Part shown: piece after piece, positions 11,691-21,512 of the stretch
Numbering within the stretch: the stretch's first letter is position 1
Layout of the letters: every line of letters starts with the position of its first letter
From: Vicia villosa
Lineage: Eukaryota > Streptophyta > Magnoliopsida > Fabales > Fabaceae
Length of the DNA: 64,000 nucleotides
NCBI RefSeq assembly: GCF_029867415.1
Contig: NC_081183.1
Coordinates: 196,075,563 to 196,139,562 of the forward strand
Direction of reading: 5' to 3'
The notes under the pieces: model-generated
What the model was told of the DNA's origin: nothing
The model's database searches: none
What the model saw: the letters and a program-made list of their open reading frames with translations, nothing else
Made by a program: the position numbers and the translations under genes

Positions 11691-12458
11691 TTTCCTCCAT
11701 CCCACAATGAGTGACTCAGCCCACCATTTCACACAATTAAGAAAAGTGTAAAAAATAAGAGAGAGAATAATGTTTTTACTATAAGATCTTTATCATGTAT
11801 TGAAAATATTTTAATATACGAAAATTTATTATTGATTCAAATATTTTGGTAAATGATACCTAAACAAAAATAATATTTGTATACGAAAAAATCTATTATT
11901 TACAAAAAATAGTATTTATGACCCAAATATTTTTTATTCAAAAATAGTATACGGGAAAAAATCTATTATTGATCTAAATATTTTTATATACGAAATTTAC
12001 TATTGATCCAAATATTTTTGTTAATGATACCTAAACAAAAATGAAGTCTCTATACGAAAAAAAAATTTATTATTGATCTAAATATTTTTATATATGAGAA
12101 ATGGTATTTATGATTAAATATTTTTAATCCAAAAATGATATACGCGAAAAAAATCTATTGATCTAAATATTTTTATATACGAAATAATCAATTATTTATC
12201 ATTTTTTTTTAAATTTTTTTATTTAAAATAAATGATATATCCAAATTCGTGTTTTTTATTTAAAATAAATGATATATCCAAATTCGCGTAACCGAACAGA
12301 ACCTGAGCGTATGCACGGGTTTGTTACTAGTTGAAAATAATAAAAAAATTATTCATTAAAGGGTAGAATTAGAAAAAAGTATTGGAAATTGAAATAGATA
12401 ATTTATTTTGGGACACTATTTTATTTCAAATGAATTACTCATTGTGGGACGGAGGGAG
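11691..12458. mobile_element. Stowaway-like MITE interrupted by a 522-bp insertion
   Basis: The ends are inverted repeats: tttcctccatcccacaatga at the left and, on the other strand, ctccctccgtcccacaatga at the right. The internal halves match an uninterrupted relative at 23047-23254 in opposite orientation, for example the ttttttactataa and gggtagaatt stretches. This shows that 11809-12330 was inserted later. Confidence 0.75.
11809..12330 (+). mobile_element. 522-bp insertion with internal tandem motif, ending GCACGGGT...CTAG
   Basis: The insertion splits the MITE and is flanked by the 9-bp direct repeat TTGAAAATA (11800-11808 and 12331-12339), which is single in the intact relative. Inside, a motif close to tatacgaaaaaatctattat followed by tgatccaaatattt is repeated many times with variation. 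The right end reads gcacgggtttgttactag, like a Helitron terminus, but Helitrons do not duplicate target sites. The class is therefore open between Mutator-like and Helitron-like. Confidence 0.6.
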
Positions 12459-13139
12459 ATGACATTATATCAATATGTAGTGTAGATATGGGCGGGATGA
12501 ATGGTAAGATACCTGTGTCTGCATCCAAATCCGTCTATTTTAATTGATAATTATCTGTGCCCGTACCCGTATGAATTTTACAGATTTTTACCCTACTTGT
12601 TTGTGAACATTTTTTTTCAGATAGTCATTGAGTCTAAGTCAAATTATCATCCCTAATTAGAACCCTCATCTTTATTTATTCCTCAAAAACGAGAATACAA
12701 CCGATCTTACATCATCTTTCATCTTTAATCCAATTAGATAAATGCCTATACATCATGGTCTAATTTATTGTATCAAATTGAGTTAATGAATAATAGTTTC
12801 AATATCCTTTCAATCTTTCATCATTCTATTATGCAAGTTATAGCATTACCCAATTAAAAAAATTATAACTAATTTATTTAGATCAAGACATATATATTAT
12901 GGTATCAAATTGAGTTAATGAATAGTCTTTTTCACATCATAGCATTTCATGCTTTGTTTTAACAAATTACAATGATTAAAAAATATTAAATCCTATTTAA
13001 GCAAATTAGTACTTTACCCCGTGCGATGCACGTGTTTAGGCGGGATTTTGATCTAAAGTTGACGCCTAAACATGTATCATGTTTTAATATATTAAAGATA
13101 TTTGGGTTTCTCAAAAAAAGTTTCAAAATTTCACATAAA
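12459..13139. other. Intergenic sequence with possible transposon debris
   Basis: A stretch near 12480-12600 (gtagatatgggcgggatgaa ... gtgcccgtacccgtatgaat) resembles the GC-richer ends of legume hAT or SINE-like repeats. A gtgcgatgcac palindrome occurs at about 13021-13031. No gene was recognised. Confidence 0.35.
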
Positions 13140-13310
13140 AATTGATTAGACATGTAAGCTTCCAGTTATTAATATAAAGTTAGCTAATTTGCACATTATT
13201 GGTGAGTACACGTAGGAAGTTCAAATGTTCTCATGCAGACAGAAAACTGAAAGAGCTTAATTCTATTTTGATAGCTAAAAATTAGCAAAAGTGTCAGCTC
13301 CTAGCGACGT
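13140..13310 (+). repeat. GASA-flank block, copy 2, left part
   Basis: Matches 24066-24230 and 9190-9310 (catgtaagcttccagttatt, agaaaactgaaagagcttaa). It is cut by the CACTA transposon and resumes at 17726. About 13 extra bases (agctcctagcgac, 13296-13308) lie between the conserved gtgtc and the gtgaag that follows in the other copies. Confidence 0.75.
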
Positions 13311-13326
13311 CACTACAAGAAATACT

Positions 13327-13525
13327 CAAATTTCCTGCGGATTTACCTGCGGATTTCAGCTAAATTTCCGCAGGAAACTTGTTTCCTGCGGTTTTTCCTG
13401 CGGTTCAGGTCTCCAGCTAAAACCTTCGTGGGTAATATTTTCAGCAGGAAGTTCCGCAGAAAATTCCGCAGGTAAATCCGCAGGAAATTTCCGCAGGTAA
13501 ATCCACAGGAAATTTCCGCAGGTAT
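13327..13525. repeat. Left subterminal repeat cluster of the CACTA element
   Basis: About a dozen copies of a tttcctgcgg or ccgcaggaaa/ccgcaggtaa motif in both orientations lie within 200 bases of the left end. In CACTA elements such clusters are the transposase-binding region. Confidence 0.85.
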
Positions 13526-13732
13526 ATTATTTTTTTAAAAATTTTTTTGAAACATTGTATATTAAAATAACTATAATATAAAAATAAAATTATCATTTAA
13601 AATGTTTTGAATTTAAATAAGACATTTAAAATATTTTGAATTTAAATAAGACAAATTCAAATTGTTAAATAACAAGTACTTAATTACATAGTCACATTAC
13701 TAAAAAATTGATTAAAAAAAACCAAGCTATTA

Positions 13733-13885
13733 CTAATCATTTGTCAACAAGTCAAAGAAAAAAAAGTACAAATCAAGATTCAAAGGTTGAGTGACTTCAT
13801 GTTGAGTAGATATATTCTTTTTCTTGGACGGTTTTGGCATCATAGCTTGTAAGAACTCAAAGGAATGCAAAACCTGAAAAGATGT
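13733..13885 (-). pseudogene. Exon-like fragment in the CACTA element, unrecognised
   Basis: On the minus strand a pyrimidine-rich acceptor (atcttttcag, ending near 13874) is followed by an open stretch reading VLHSFEFLQAMMPKPSKKKN and onward to a TAG at 13733. It lies downstream of the receptor-kinase fragments and in the same orientation. It could be the last exon of a chimeric transcript. I do not recognise the source gene. Confidence 0.35.
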
Positions 13886-14190
13886 AGTGCAACAAATTTT
13901 AGTTGGGGACCGAAACAAAATATCAAAGAAAATATGCAAAATCTTTATCTATCCAATAAGTAAACCAGTCTTAGTTTCAATTCAACAAGGAGTGTGGTCC
14001 ATGAGAAAACATGCAATTACCTTAATCTAACTACTCTCAAAACAAAAGAAAAACAGAACCAAGTATTAAGCAAGGATTTTAGTCATTAAGTGGATGAGAT
14101 AATTGAAAGCGAAACCAAATGCGAATAATAATCAACACAACTACGAATAAGAATAGTACAAAAACATTTGCAAACAAACACCTTATCCAT

Positions 14191-14519
14191 CTAATTGGAT
14201 GAGGACCCAATTATGTTACTGAAGTCTCTGCATGCCTCTTCAAGCTCTTGTCCGCTATATCTTCTCACGTCCTTTAACATATTCAGGACTGCAATCAAAT
14301 TGTTAAGTTCAAAATAGATCTCGATCTGTTCGACATAAATAGAAAGTAGAAAACAAAGAAACTGAAAGTTCAAAGTATATATACTTCAGTGTGATGTTTC
14401 AGGCTCTTTCAGGCCGGCAGATTTTTTCTAAGGAATAATGGTAGATGATTTATTGTTGCATCTTTGTACAGTAGCGAGAGCCGCAACCAGAAAGAGAGAA
14501 CCGGCCATAGTTCCGGCTA
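14191..14519 (-). pseudogene. Captured LRR receptor-like kinase fragment (TM and juxtamembrane exons)
   Basis: Two exon-like pieces with retained splice signals. Piece 14385-14519 encodes a transmembrane segment (VAGTMAGSLFLVAALATVQR) followed by RCNNKSSTIIP, a stop (TAG, where the family has Trp) and KKSA. Piece 14191-14288 encodes LNMLKDVRRYSGQELEEACR then DFSNIIGSSSN and a stop. This matches my memory of the membrane-proximal region of LRR receptor kinases of the Arabidopsis At1g63430/At5g41180 group, where KKSA is followed by MLKDV, QELE-AC-DFSNIIGSS and then the kinase domain. The leucine-rich repeats and kinase domain are absent. This is a captured fragment, not a gene. Confidence 0.75.
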
Positions 14520-15544
14520 CTATTAAAAAAATGGGATGCCCACAAGCCAATATAACAAAATTAGTCCATATATGTGCCTTAAGCTGCACTCCATACATAT
14601 ATAGTATTAATTGGAGCAAGATTGTCCAACTCAAGTTAATCCCAAAAGAAAAGCATACATGGAAAGTGAGAGCGAATTAAAGACACTTCTTTAACTAGTG
14701 ACGAACCATATGTTCAGTTTCATTTGTTCAAACATTAAATAACTTACTAAATAAAATATTATATATGTGGATGTAGGCTAGTTACAAAATATAATGAAAA
14801 TGTGTGAAAGATATATGTCATACGAACAATACTAGAGTCAATAAAAGAAATATAGTAAATGTTGTTTTGATTTGCATAGCTTATTTAAAAATCTAATCCA
14901 AATGGAGACTATGAGACTTACCAAGACAGCATAGTACACAAAAGTTAGAAATGTCTTTATTTGAAATAATTTGAATATATATTAAAATTAAAATGCATCC
15001 AATCAATTCAACTAAAATTAAAATAAAATACAATTAAAATGCATCCAATCAATAATGTAAGTATGTAACTGAGAGAGAATATAACACTACCAGAAAAGTG
15101 ACAACAGGAAGTCCTAGGAAGTTTCCTGCTATGGTGGTTAAATGACTTTGAAATTTGAACCTACTAATTCAATGCATCTTTATACACTAGTACAATATAG
15201 GTAGTCATTCAAATTCCAACCCTTACTTTTTATATCTATTATTCTACTTTGGACTAAATTTTAAAAATCTATTAAAATGTTACTACTTCTAAATTTGTTA
15301 TACAAAAAATTGACATTTAAACTTGTTAACTGTAACTTTTATGTTGAATACTTGATTCCGTGAAACTTCAGAACTTGAAGATAAACATGTGCATTTGGAG
15401 ATTACCCATCCAACTGCTAATGTACATAAGTAAATGTGTGGTTATTCACAAATCAAAAACAAAAACCATTAAATCTAGAGTTTCAGAAAAGCAGAGACAT
15501 AAAAACAATGAGTTCAGTTCAGGAAAACTCGTCTTAGTTCTTAC

Positions 15545-15659
15545 CTAAAGATACTCCTCTCCTTGATAGCTTCCAAGATATCGGACAACATTAGGATGAT
15601 TACACTGTCGTAAGTCGTAACATCTCAATCTCACCACGAATTTCCTCATATCCCTCCTC
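15545..15659 (-). pseudogene. Captured exon of a SIK1/STE20-like protein kinase, frameshifted
   Basis: The 115-base minus-strand piece has an AG acceptor at 15660-15661 and a GT donor at 15543-15544. One frame gives EGYEEIRGEIEML; after a short insertion another frame gives QCNHPNVVRYLGSYQGEEYL. Together these correspond to the helix-C to beta-5 part of the kinase domain of plant Hippo/STE20-type SIK1 kinases (Arabidopsis At1g69220 group). The insertion (around ttacgacttacgaca) breaks the frame. The rest of the kinase is missing. It lies between the receptor-kinase and TFIIIC-like fragments, all in the same orientation. Confidence 0.75.
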
Positions 15660-15930
15660 CTAATGAGCACAAGAATAATAATAATAAAGATAATTGCCTC
15701 CATCAAAAAGTGGTTTCCAAATAGTATCCCAATTTTTGGTTTGCAAACATACCTTACAGAGTTGAGCAAACAGTTGAGAGGAAGCAAAGTAAGTATGAAT
15801 TGTATACTTAAGTTTAGGTGCTATTTTATGTGCCTTATTCAAGTGTAGTCTATCAGAGTATCTATAACATAATTTCCAAGACATAATATTTATCTTCAAA
15901 AGTATTATGCATCCATGAAATGTTACTTAC

Positions 15931-15991
15931 CCTGTTCTTCAAATGCGATACATGTTCCAATTGTCTCCTCGTATTCACCAATCTGTAGACC
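15931..15991 (-). pseudogene. Captured exon resembling TFIIIC tau55/GTF3C6
   Basis: The minus-strand piece, with AG acceptor and GTAAGT donor, reads IGEYEETIGTCIAFEEQ. This resembles the conserved core of the TFIIIC subunit-6 family (tau55-related; the human protein has GEYEDTLGTC). That protein is part of the RNA polymerase III factor TFIIIC. Only about 20 codons are present, so identification rests on one motif. Confidence 0.55.
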
Positions 15992-16189
15992 CTATAATTA
16001 ACAATATGTAATAAACATTATGAGTCAATATATTAATACCCATTCTCAACAAAGGAAACAATAGCTTGTAAAGTTGCTGTTACTCTTCACTTTATTCATC
16101 AATCAAACAGAATATGATATTTACAAATAGGTATAGTTATAGTAATGCATCGGCATAGATTGGCATAGAGAGAAAATCAATGTATATAC

Positions 16190-16257
16190 CTCATCTTGGT
16201 GTCGTTTCCCTGGAATCCAAGATGGCAATAATGGCAACATCATAACCAATTCACAAT
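16190..16257 (-). pseudogene. Exon-like fragment in the CACTA element, unrecognised
   Basis: A 68-base open piece on the minus strand with AG acceptor (attcaaatcacag) and GT donor (gaggtatata) reads CELVMMLPLLPSWIPGKRHQ. It lies upstream of the TFIIIC-like exon and may come from the same or another source. The next stretch to the right (16397-16700) holds AT-poor, Arg/Ser-rich open frames that could be a captured 5' region. No family was recognised. Confidence 0.35.
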
Positions 16258-17409
16258 CTGTGATTTGAATAGAATCACCAACAACACAACATCACAGCAT
16301 AAGAAAATCAAAAGTGAAGCAAAAAGAAGAAAAATCCAGTTGGGACATTTCATCGAACATCTTGTGAGCGAGGAAGAAATCTGCATTTGTCTTCATTTAA
16401 ACTGGTGAGCACTGATCCAATTTCGAAAAAATCAACAACGCCTCGCCTACATTAACCTCAGCTTCCTTCAGATCTTCTCTAAGCCGTAATTTCTCTTGAT
16501 TTCTATTCCTAGTTTGAAAAATCAAAACATGAAAACGAGACTGAGAGGAGGAAAGGGAGATTCCGGCGGTGACACAAAGCAGTCGACGGCGATGGCGAGG
16601 ATTCACGATAGTACACAAACAGTTGATGGAGATGATTCACGATGAAAAAAACGCTAGAGATGAGTTTCCATTGCCTTTGAGAGAAGCGTTTTTTTCCTTT
16701 GGTAAACACGTGTTTACTTTCCTTTGAGAAAAAACTACATGATTTTGATTATTTTTCTGATATAACCATACTAATAAATGAATAAACATCATGTTATTTT
16801 ATTTTTGTTTAACTATGACTTTTATTTGATTAGGTTTTTTAGGCTTATAAAAACATTGCCATAATAATTATTACATACTTTTTATATCAATTAAATTTTG
16901 ATAAAATTTAAATAAAATACTATTAATAATTTTAGTAAATATTTAAATCTACTAATTTTTATAAAAAGTGTTTTATTTTAATAGAAAAAATTATATAATT
17001 TTTTTATAATTAATAATTTAAAAGTTATTATCTTATTGGTAGATTTTTGACTCAATATTTAAGAATTAAAAATGCGGGTTCGATACACAATTTAAATTTT
17101 GGTCAGATTAACTTAAAGTATTGTTCTACTTGTAGATTCTTTGGTCTAATATGAGTTGCACAGTCGGTTCAATTCTAATATAAGAAATGTTTAAGTAATT
17201 AATATAATTAAAAATGAAAATTTTCAACAATTATGAAATATACCAATTATTAAAAACTAAGATGGAAATTGAAATTAAAAATTAATTCAAATACATTATA
17301 AAAATAATTACTAACATAGAAAAAATAAGGATTAAAAATTAAAATGAAACTAAATAAAAAACACCATAAAAAATTAGTAAAATAACAAAATAATAATTAA
17401 AATAGATAA

Positions 17410-17710
17410 TCGCAGCAAAATCCGCAGGAAAGTTTCCTGCAGAATTACCTGCGGATTTCTTATTATAGTTTGGTTTTGTTGTAATAAATATTCGCAGTAA
17501 ATTCCGCAGGAAATTTTCCTGCGGATTTTATAGTTTAGTGAGATATTTTCTTTGAAATATAAACTCCGCAGAAAAATCCGCAGGTATTCCTGCGGAATTT
17601 TCTGCCAACTTTTTATCCGCAGGAAACTTTATTTTAGAATGAAATTCCCAGGAAAATCCGCAGGTATTCCTGCGGAACATTTTCCGCAGGAAATTCCGCA
17701 GGTAAATCGA
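17410..17710. repeat. Right subterminal repeat cluster of the CACTA element
   Basis: Repeated tttcctgcgg/ccgcaggaaa/ccgcaggtat motifs in both orientations, mirroring the left cluster. They stop about 15 bases before the right terminus. Confidence 0.85.
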
Positions 17711-17725
17711 GTATTTCTAATAGTG

Positions 17726-17890
17726 CGTGAAGTTTAGGTTTGGTAGATAGTATGGAATTAGATGCAAAAAGAATGTGGAGAAGGAATGAAGCACTAGTGG
17801 AAAGTAAGAAAATGATTGCTGATAAAGCCAACCTTCACAGCTGTTTGTGGCGGCACTCCAGCTATATTGTGCTAGTGATCAAATATAGTA
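17726..17890 (+). repeat. GASA-flank block, copy 2, right part
   Basis: Continues the block interrupted by the CACTA element. It runs from gtgaagtttaggtttggtag through atgtggagaaggaatgaa to cggcactccagct. It aligns with 9319-9470 and 24224-24360. Confidence 0.8.
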
Positions 17891-17931
17891 TATACTACTT
17901 TAAATCAAACATAAACAAACAAATATCAACA

Positions 17932-18183
17932 TTTTGATACAAGTAATTCGATCCCTTTACTCAAATCATGGTTTATGATACCATTTGTTAGCATAATTTG
18001 GGGATGGGGAGGGTCAAGCTAGAAACATTCTACTTTGTGGAATTTTCTTTGAGCAACATACATTTGAGAGAGACACACCACTTATTCACTCAAAACCTTA
18101 AGGTGATAGGTGTATTGGTTCTCCCACTTATAAATGCTCAACACTCCACATTTATAACCAATGTGAAACTCCAATCACACTAG
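17932..18183 (+). repeat. Dispersed repeat, copy 1 (LTR-like)
   Basis: Aligns with 20637-20890. Shared phrases include ttttgatacaagt, gagagacacaccac and gtgataggtgt. A TATA-like cccacttataaatgctcaac lies near 18121-18140. The form resembles legume LTR sequence, but no boundaries were found. Confidence 0.5.
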
Positions 18184-19063
18184 AATTATTATTCTCAACC
18201 ATTTTTAATAAAAGTTGTATGTTATTAAGGTATGTTAGTTGTTGTTAAAAGTTAGTATGTTTTTTTTTAATAAAAGATGTATGTTGTTGTTAAGATTTGT
18301 TTAATGATATACTTTCTAAATTGCAGCTTCATTATGTTCAGTCAACATGTCATAAAAGACGAGTTTATTATATTGTATGTGGTTTGAGTGTTTTTCCTTA
18401 ATAAATTACAACTTCATTATGTTTAGTCAATATGTAACATTTTGAATTGAATTAGAAAATTATAATATGAGATGTTAAGTTCTATTATAAAACAAATTAC
18501 CCTTATCAATATTATACAAGATTTCTTCTACCAATTATTCACATTTTGCTTTTTAACTGTTAAAATTTGGTTTAATGTTTTCTATTCTTCAATCGCTCAT
18601 TCCTTCACCTATAATTTTGTTTCCAAAGTAAATAATATTTTGCAAAATTAACTAGAGGTGAAGGAATAAGTGGTTGAAGAACTAGGAGCATTGAAACAAG
18701 ATCAATCTGTTAAAGAGCGAATTGCAGCTTATGGATTGTAGAAGGTTTATACAACATTTATTAGTTATAGTAAACTCAAGTAAACATATCCCCACAGTTG
18801 TAATTAAAGACTGTGGTGATATGTTGTGCGCTAAATCTTTCATCATGGTTGGAGTTTAGGACCGTGGTGAAATGTGTGAAAATCTATAAAAAAAATGTAG
18901 CGCTAGAAATCGAACCCTAGACCAACACCTTTTACTATGGTTGTTTAAAACAATTGTAGTGGCATGTTACATGCTACATCATTTTTACCACGACTAGTCG
19001 CATGAGTGGTTGTAAACATGACACATACAACCACAATGCTCCCCCTTAAAACACACTTGTACT
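18184..19063. other. Intergenic sequence, possible CACTA-like debris
   Basis: Mostly AT-rich. Between about 18780 and 19050 phrases such as ccacagttgtaattaaagac, ggttgtttaaaacaattgt and accacgactagtcgcat resemble subterminal repeats of some legume CACTA elements. No ends were identified and no gene was recognised. Confidence 0.35.
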
Positions 19064-20593
19064 CAGGGTCGGCCCTGGGCCAGGGCAACCAGGGCCACAA
19101 CTCAGGGCCTCACAAAAAATAGGGCCTCAAGTTTTTGGTTATGGGCCTTATAAATAGGGCCTCAAGTTTCTGGTGGTTGCAAAAATATATTTTGTTTGTT
19201 GTTTTTTTTTATGTTGTTATTGAATGTACTCAAAAGTGCTTGCTGGTGGATTCCACGCCAAAATTTGTTTGTTCTCCATTTATATTGCCATTAAATTTGT
19301 TACATGATACACTTTTTCTTTTTGTTTTTTTTTTAAAAACTAATAAATTTTAATATTAATATATATTAACCTAATAAAAATTCACCTTTTTCTTTCTAAC
19401 AAAAAGAAAAATAGTGACTTTCTCCTCTCTTCTTCTTTGAAACAAAAGGGAAACATAAAATTCAAAAATCATAATTTAAGGTTAGTTGTTCAATTTTTTT
19501 TCTTTTTTAATTGGTAATTTCTTCTTCTTATTTATTGTTTATTTTTCAATTGGTATAAATTCTTCATATAAATTAAATTTCAAATAAATGAATTTTATTG
19601 ACTAATTATTTTTTAATTTTTTATTTATCGGTTCAACTTCAACATTGCGAAATTTATCGGTTCAACGTTAATATTATGAAATTTATTGGTTCAACTTCAA
19701 CTCTTCGGGATTGATCAATTTTAATTTCAGGTTCTAAATTTTTTTCATTATTCCTCCATGCATCCTAAATTGTCTCCTAAGATTAGAAAGTTTGATTCTG
19801 GATATGAGAAGCGTAAGAAAAAGAAAAGACTTGATGAGTTAACTCAATCTCAATCAGGAGCTCTTGATAAAATTATCATAAAAGAACCACAAATTCCTAA
19901 TGAAAATCAAAATGTTGATGTTGGAATTATTGAAAACACGGTTTCTACTAAAAATATGGAGGAAAATGCTAATGTTAATGCTACCAAAAATGATAATTTA
20001 GATGCTGAAAATATGGAGGAAAATGCTAATGTTAATGCTACTGAAAATGATAATTTAGATGTTGAAAATATGGAAGAAAATGCTAATGTTAATCCTACTG
20101 AAAATGATGTTTTAGATGTTAAAAATGTTGATGCTGAAAATCTTGATAATGGTATTGACCATGATGAAGATAGAGATATATTTGATCCAGCAATATAGGA
20201 TTCTCTCGAGTCTAGAATGATTGATTTATTGGCAACAAAAGGTCATAAAAGAGATGTGTCTATTGTGAAGGGTCCTAAAGACAAATCATTTAAACATTTT
20301 ACGACTAATTTGTATAGTAGAGTTTTACCAAATGGAGAAAAATGTGATAGTGATTGAAAATAATTTGTCAGAGAATATACAATATGAAGACTTGATTGAA
20401 GAATTTGCTTCAAAAAATGTTAGAGGGAAGACTTTTTTTAACGTAGTTAGAATGTATTTTGATAATATTCATTAAAATATAATTTTTTTTTGTGGTTCTA
20501 TTGATATTATTTTTTTTAAAGAAAATTATATTATTTATTAGGGGTCATTTTCATTATTTGCCCAGGGCCTCCAAAAAGTCGGGACAGACCCTG
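19064..20593 (+). mobile_element. hAT transposon, internally deleted
   Basis: A 1530-bp element with ends CAGGGTCGGCCCTGG and, inverted, CAGGGTCTGTCCCGACT. It is flanked by the exact 8-bp target duplication CTTGTACT (19056-19063 and 20594-20601), as expected for hAT transposons. Only N- and C-terminal parts of a transposase remain, so the element could move only with help from an autonomous relative. Confidence 0.93.
19758..20475 (+). pseudogene. ZMYM1-like hAT transposase remnant (N terminus joined to C terminus)
   Basis: From ATG 19758 the frame is open for 146 codons. It starts with a basic segment (YEKRKKKKRLDELTQSQSGA) typical of the N terminus of plant TTF-finger/ZMYM1-like hAT transposases. 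Three near-identical copies of an acidic repeat follow (NMEENANVNATENDNLD-like, about residues 72-122). A TAG at 20196 stands where relatives have Trp. After it the same frame gives DSLESRMIDLLATKGHKRDV, SIVKGPKDKSFKHF and LPNGEKCDSD, the start of the TTF zinc-finger domain. It then jumps to DLIEEFASKNVRGKTFF, the extreme C terminus. The zinc finger, catalytic core and dimerisation region are deleted. Confidence 0.75.
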
Positions 20594-20636
20594 CTTGTAC
20601 TATCGTTGCTACTTTCCAACGGGACACTTCTAGGGG

Positions 20637-20890
20637 CATTTTGATACAAGTCAGTCCCTTCACTCGAATCAAAGATTCATGATATTATTTGTTGGGGCAA
20701 TTTAGGTGGTTAAACGAGGAACATTTTTAGTTTGGGGACTTTCTTTTTGAACAACTCACCTATGTGAGAGACACACCACATACGCATCCAAAATTTTAAA
20801 GTGATAGGTGTGTGGGTTCTCCTACTTATATTCCTAATTAATCTGACCCTTCTCTACACAACTCACACTTGAGGAGGAGTGTTAAAAGAA
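20637..20890 (+). repeat. Dispersed repeat, copy 2 (LTR-like)
   Basis: Second copy of the repeat at 17932-18183, more diverged at its right end, where cacacttgaggaggagtgtt follows. No coding capacity. Confidence 0.5.
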
Positions 20891-21089
20891 TTACAAGAGA
20901 CTTCATTTATAGGTCAGACTTAAATCCATTTAACTTTATTAAAATATCTAGCTATTGATCCATTTGCTTAAGTATTTTACAATCATATCATCTCACAACT
21001 CCTGTAGATTTCACTCGAATCTTATATAACTCAAATAAATAAAAAACTATTTTGCTGACCACATGTTTCAATCGCCACAAATATTTAAA

Positions 21090-21274
21090 GGGGACAACTT
21101 CTTTATCCATCATAAAAAGTTGGGTAGTGTATCTCCAACCAATCACATGATTCTATCTCATTTAACACATTTAATTATTTTATTAAAATACTACAATTAT
21201 TCGTTGTTTTTAAAATATTTTACAAAGGAGATAATCTTATCCAATTTTTTAAATTTAGTAGATAAAAATTCACC
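21090..21274. mobile_element. Mutator-type MITE, copy 2, with 9-bp target duplication
   Basis: A 185-bp element beginning GGGGACAACTTC and ending GATAAAAATTCACC, flanked exactly by ATATTTAAA (21081-21089 and 21275-21283). It belongs to the same family as 3886-4061, 22781-23036 and 58135-58318. It lies about 240 bp downstream of GASA copy 2. Confidence 0.85.
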
Positions 21275-21512
21275 ATATTTAAAAACAAAATAATAATAAA
21301 TTTGTTAAAAGTACAATATTTAACAAAGAAATTCTCATTTAATAATTAGGTAGTAGTACAAAAGAAGTGAATACAATAGACATGGATTGAAAGCGATAAC
21401 AAACAAGACCATATTGACTTAGCAATACTTATATTTTTATTATTAATGCATGGTAATATTTAGGAAATTTTTGATAAAAGTCCAAATTCCATTTAAGGTA
21501 GTTTTTGTTTCT

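Larger units (their letters stand above)
13311..17725. mobile_element. CACTA (En/Spm) transposon carrying captured host exons
   Basis: The element is 4415 bp. It begins CACTACAAGAAATACTC and ends with the inverted counterpart GAGTATTTCTAATAGTG. It is flanked by the 3-bp target duplication CGT (13308-13310 and 17726-17728). Both ends carry clustered subterminal repeats of a tttcctgcgg/ccgcaggaaa motif in both orientations, as CACTA transposases require. No TNP1/TNP2-type transposase is visible. The interior instead holds exon-like fragments of several unrelated host genes on the minus strand, listed separately. It is therefore a non-autonomous, gene-capturing CACTA. The insertion split an older GASA-flank block, confirming that it came later. 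Confidence 0.93.
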
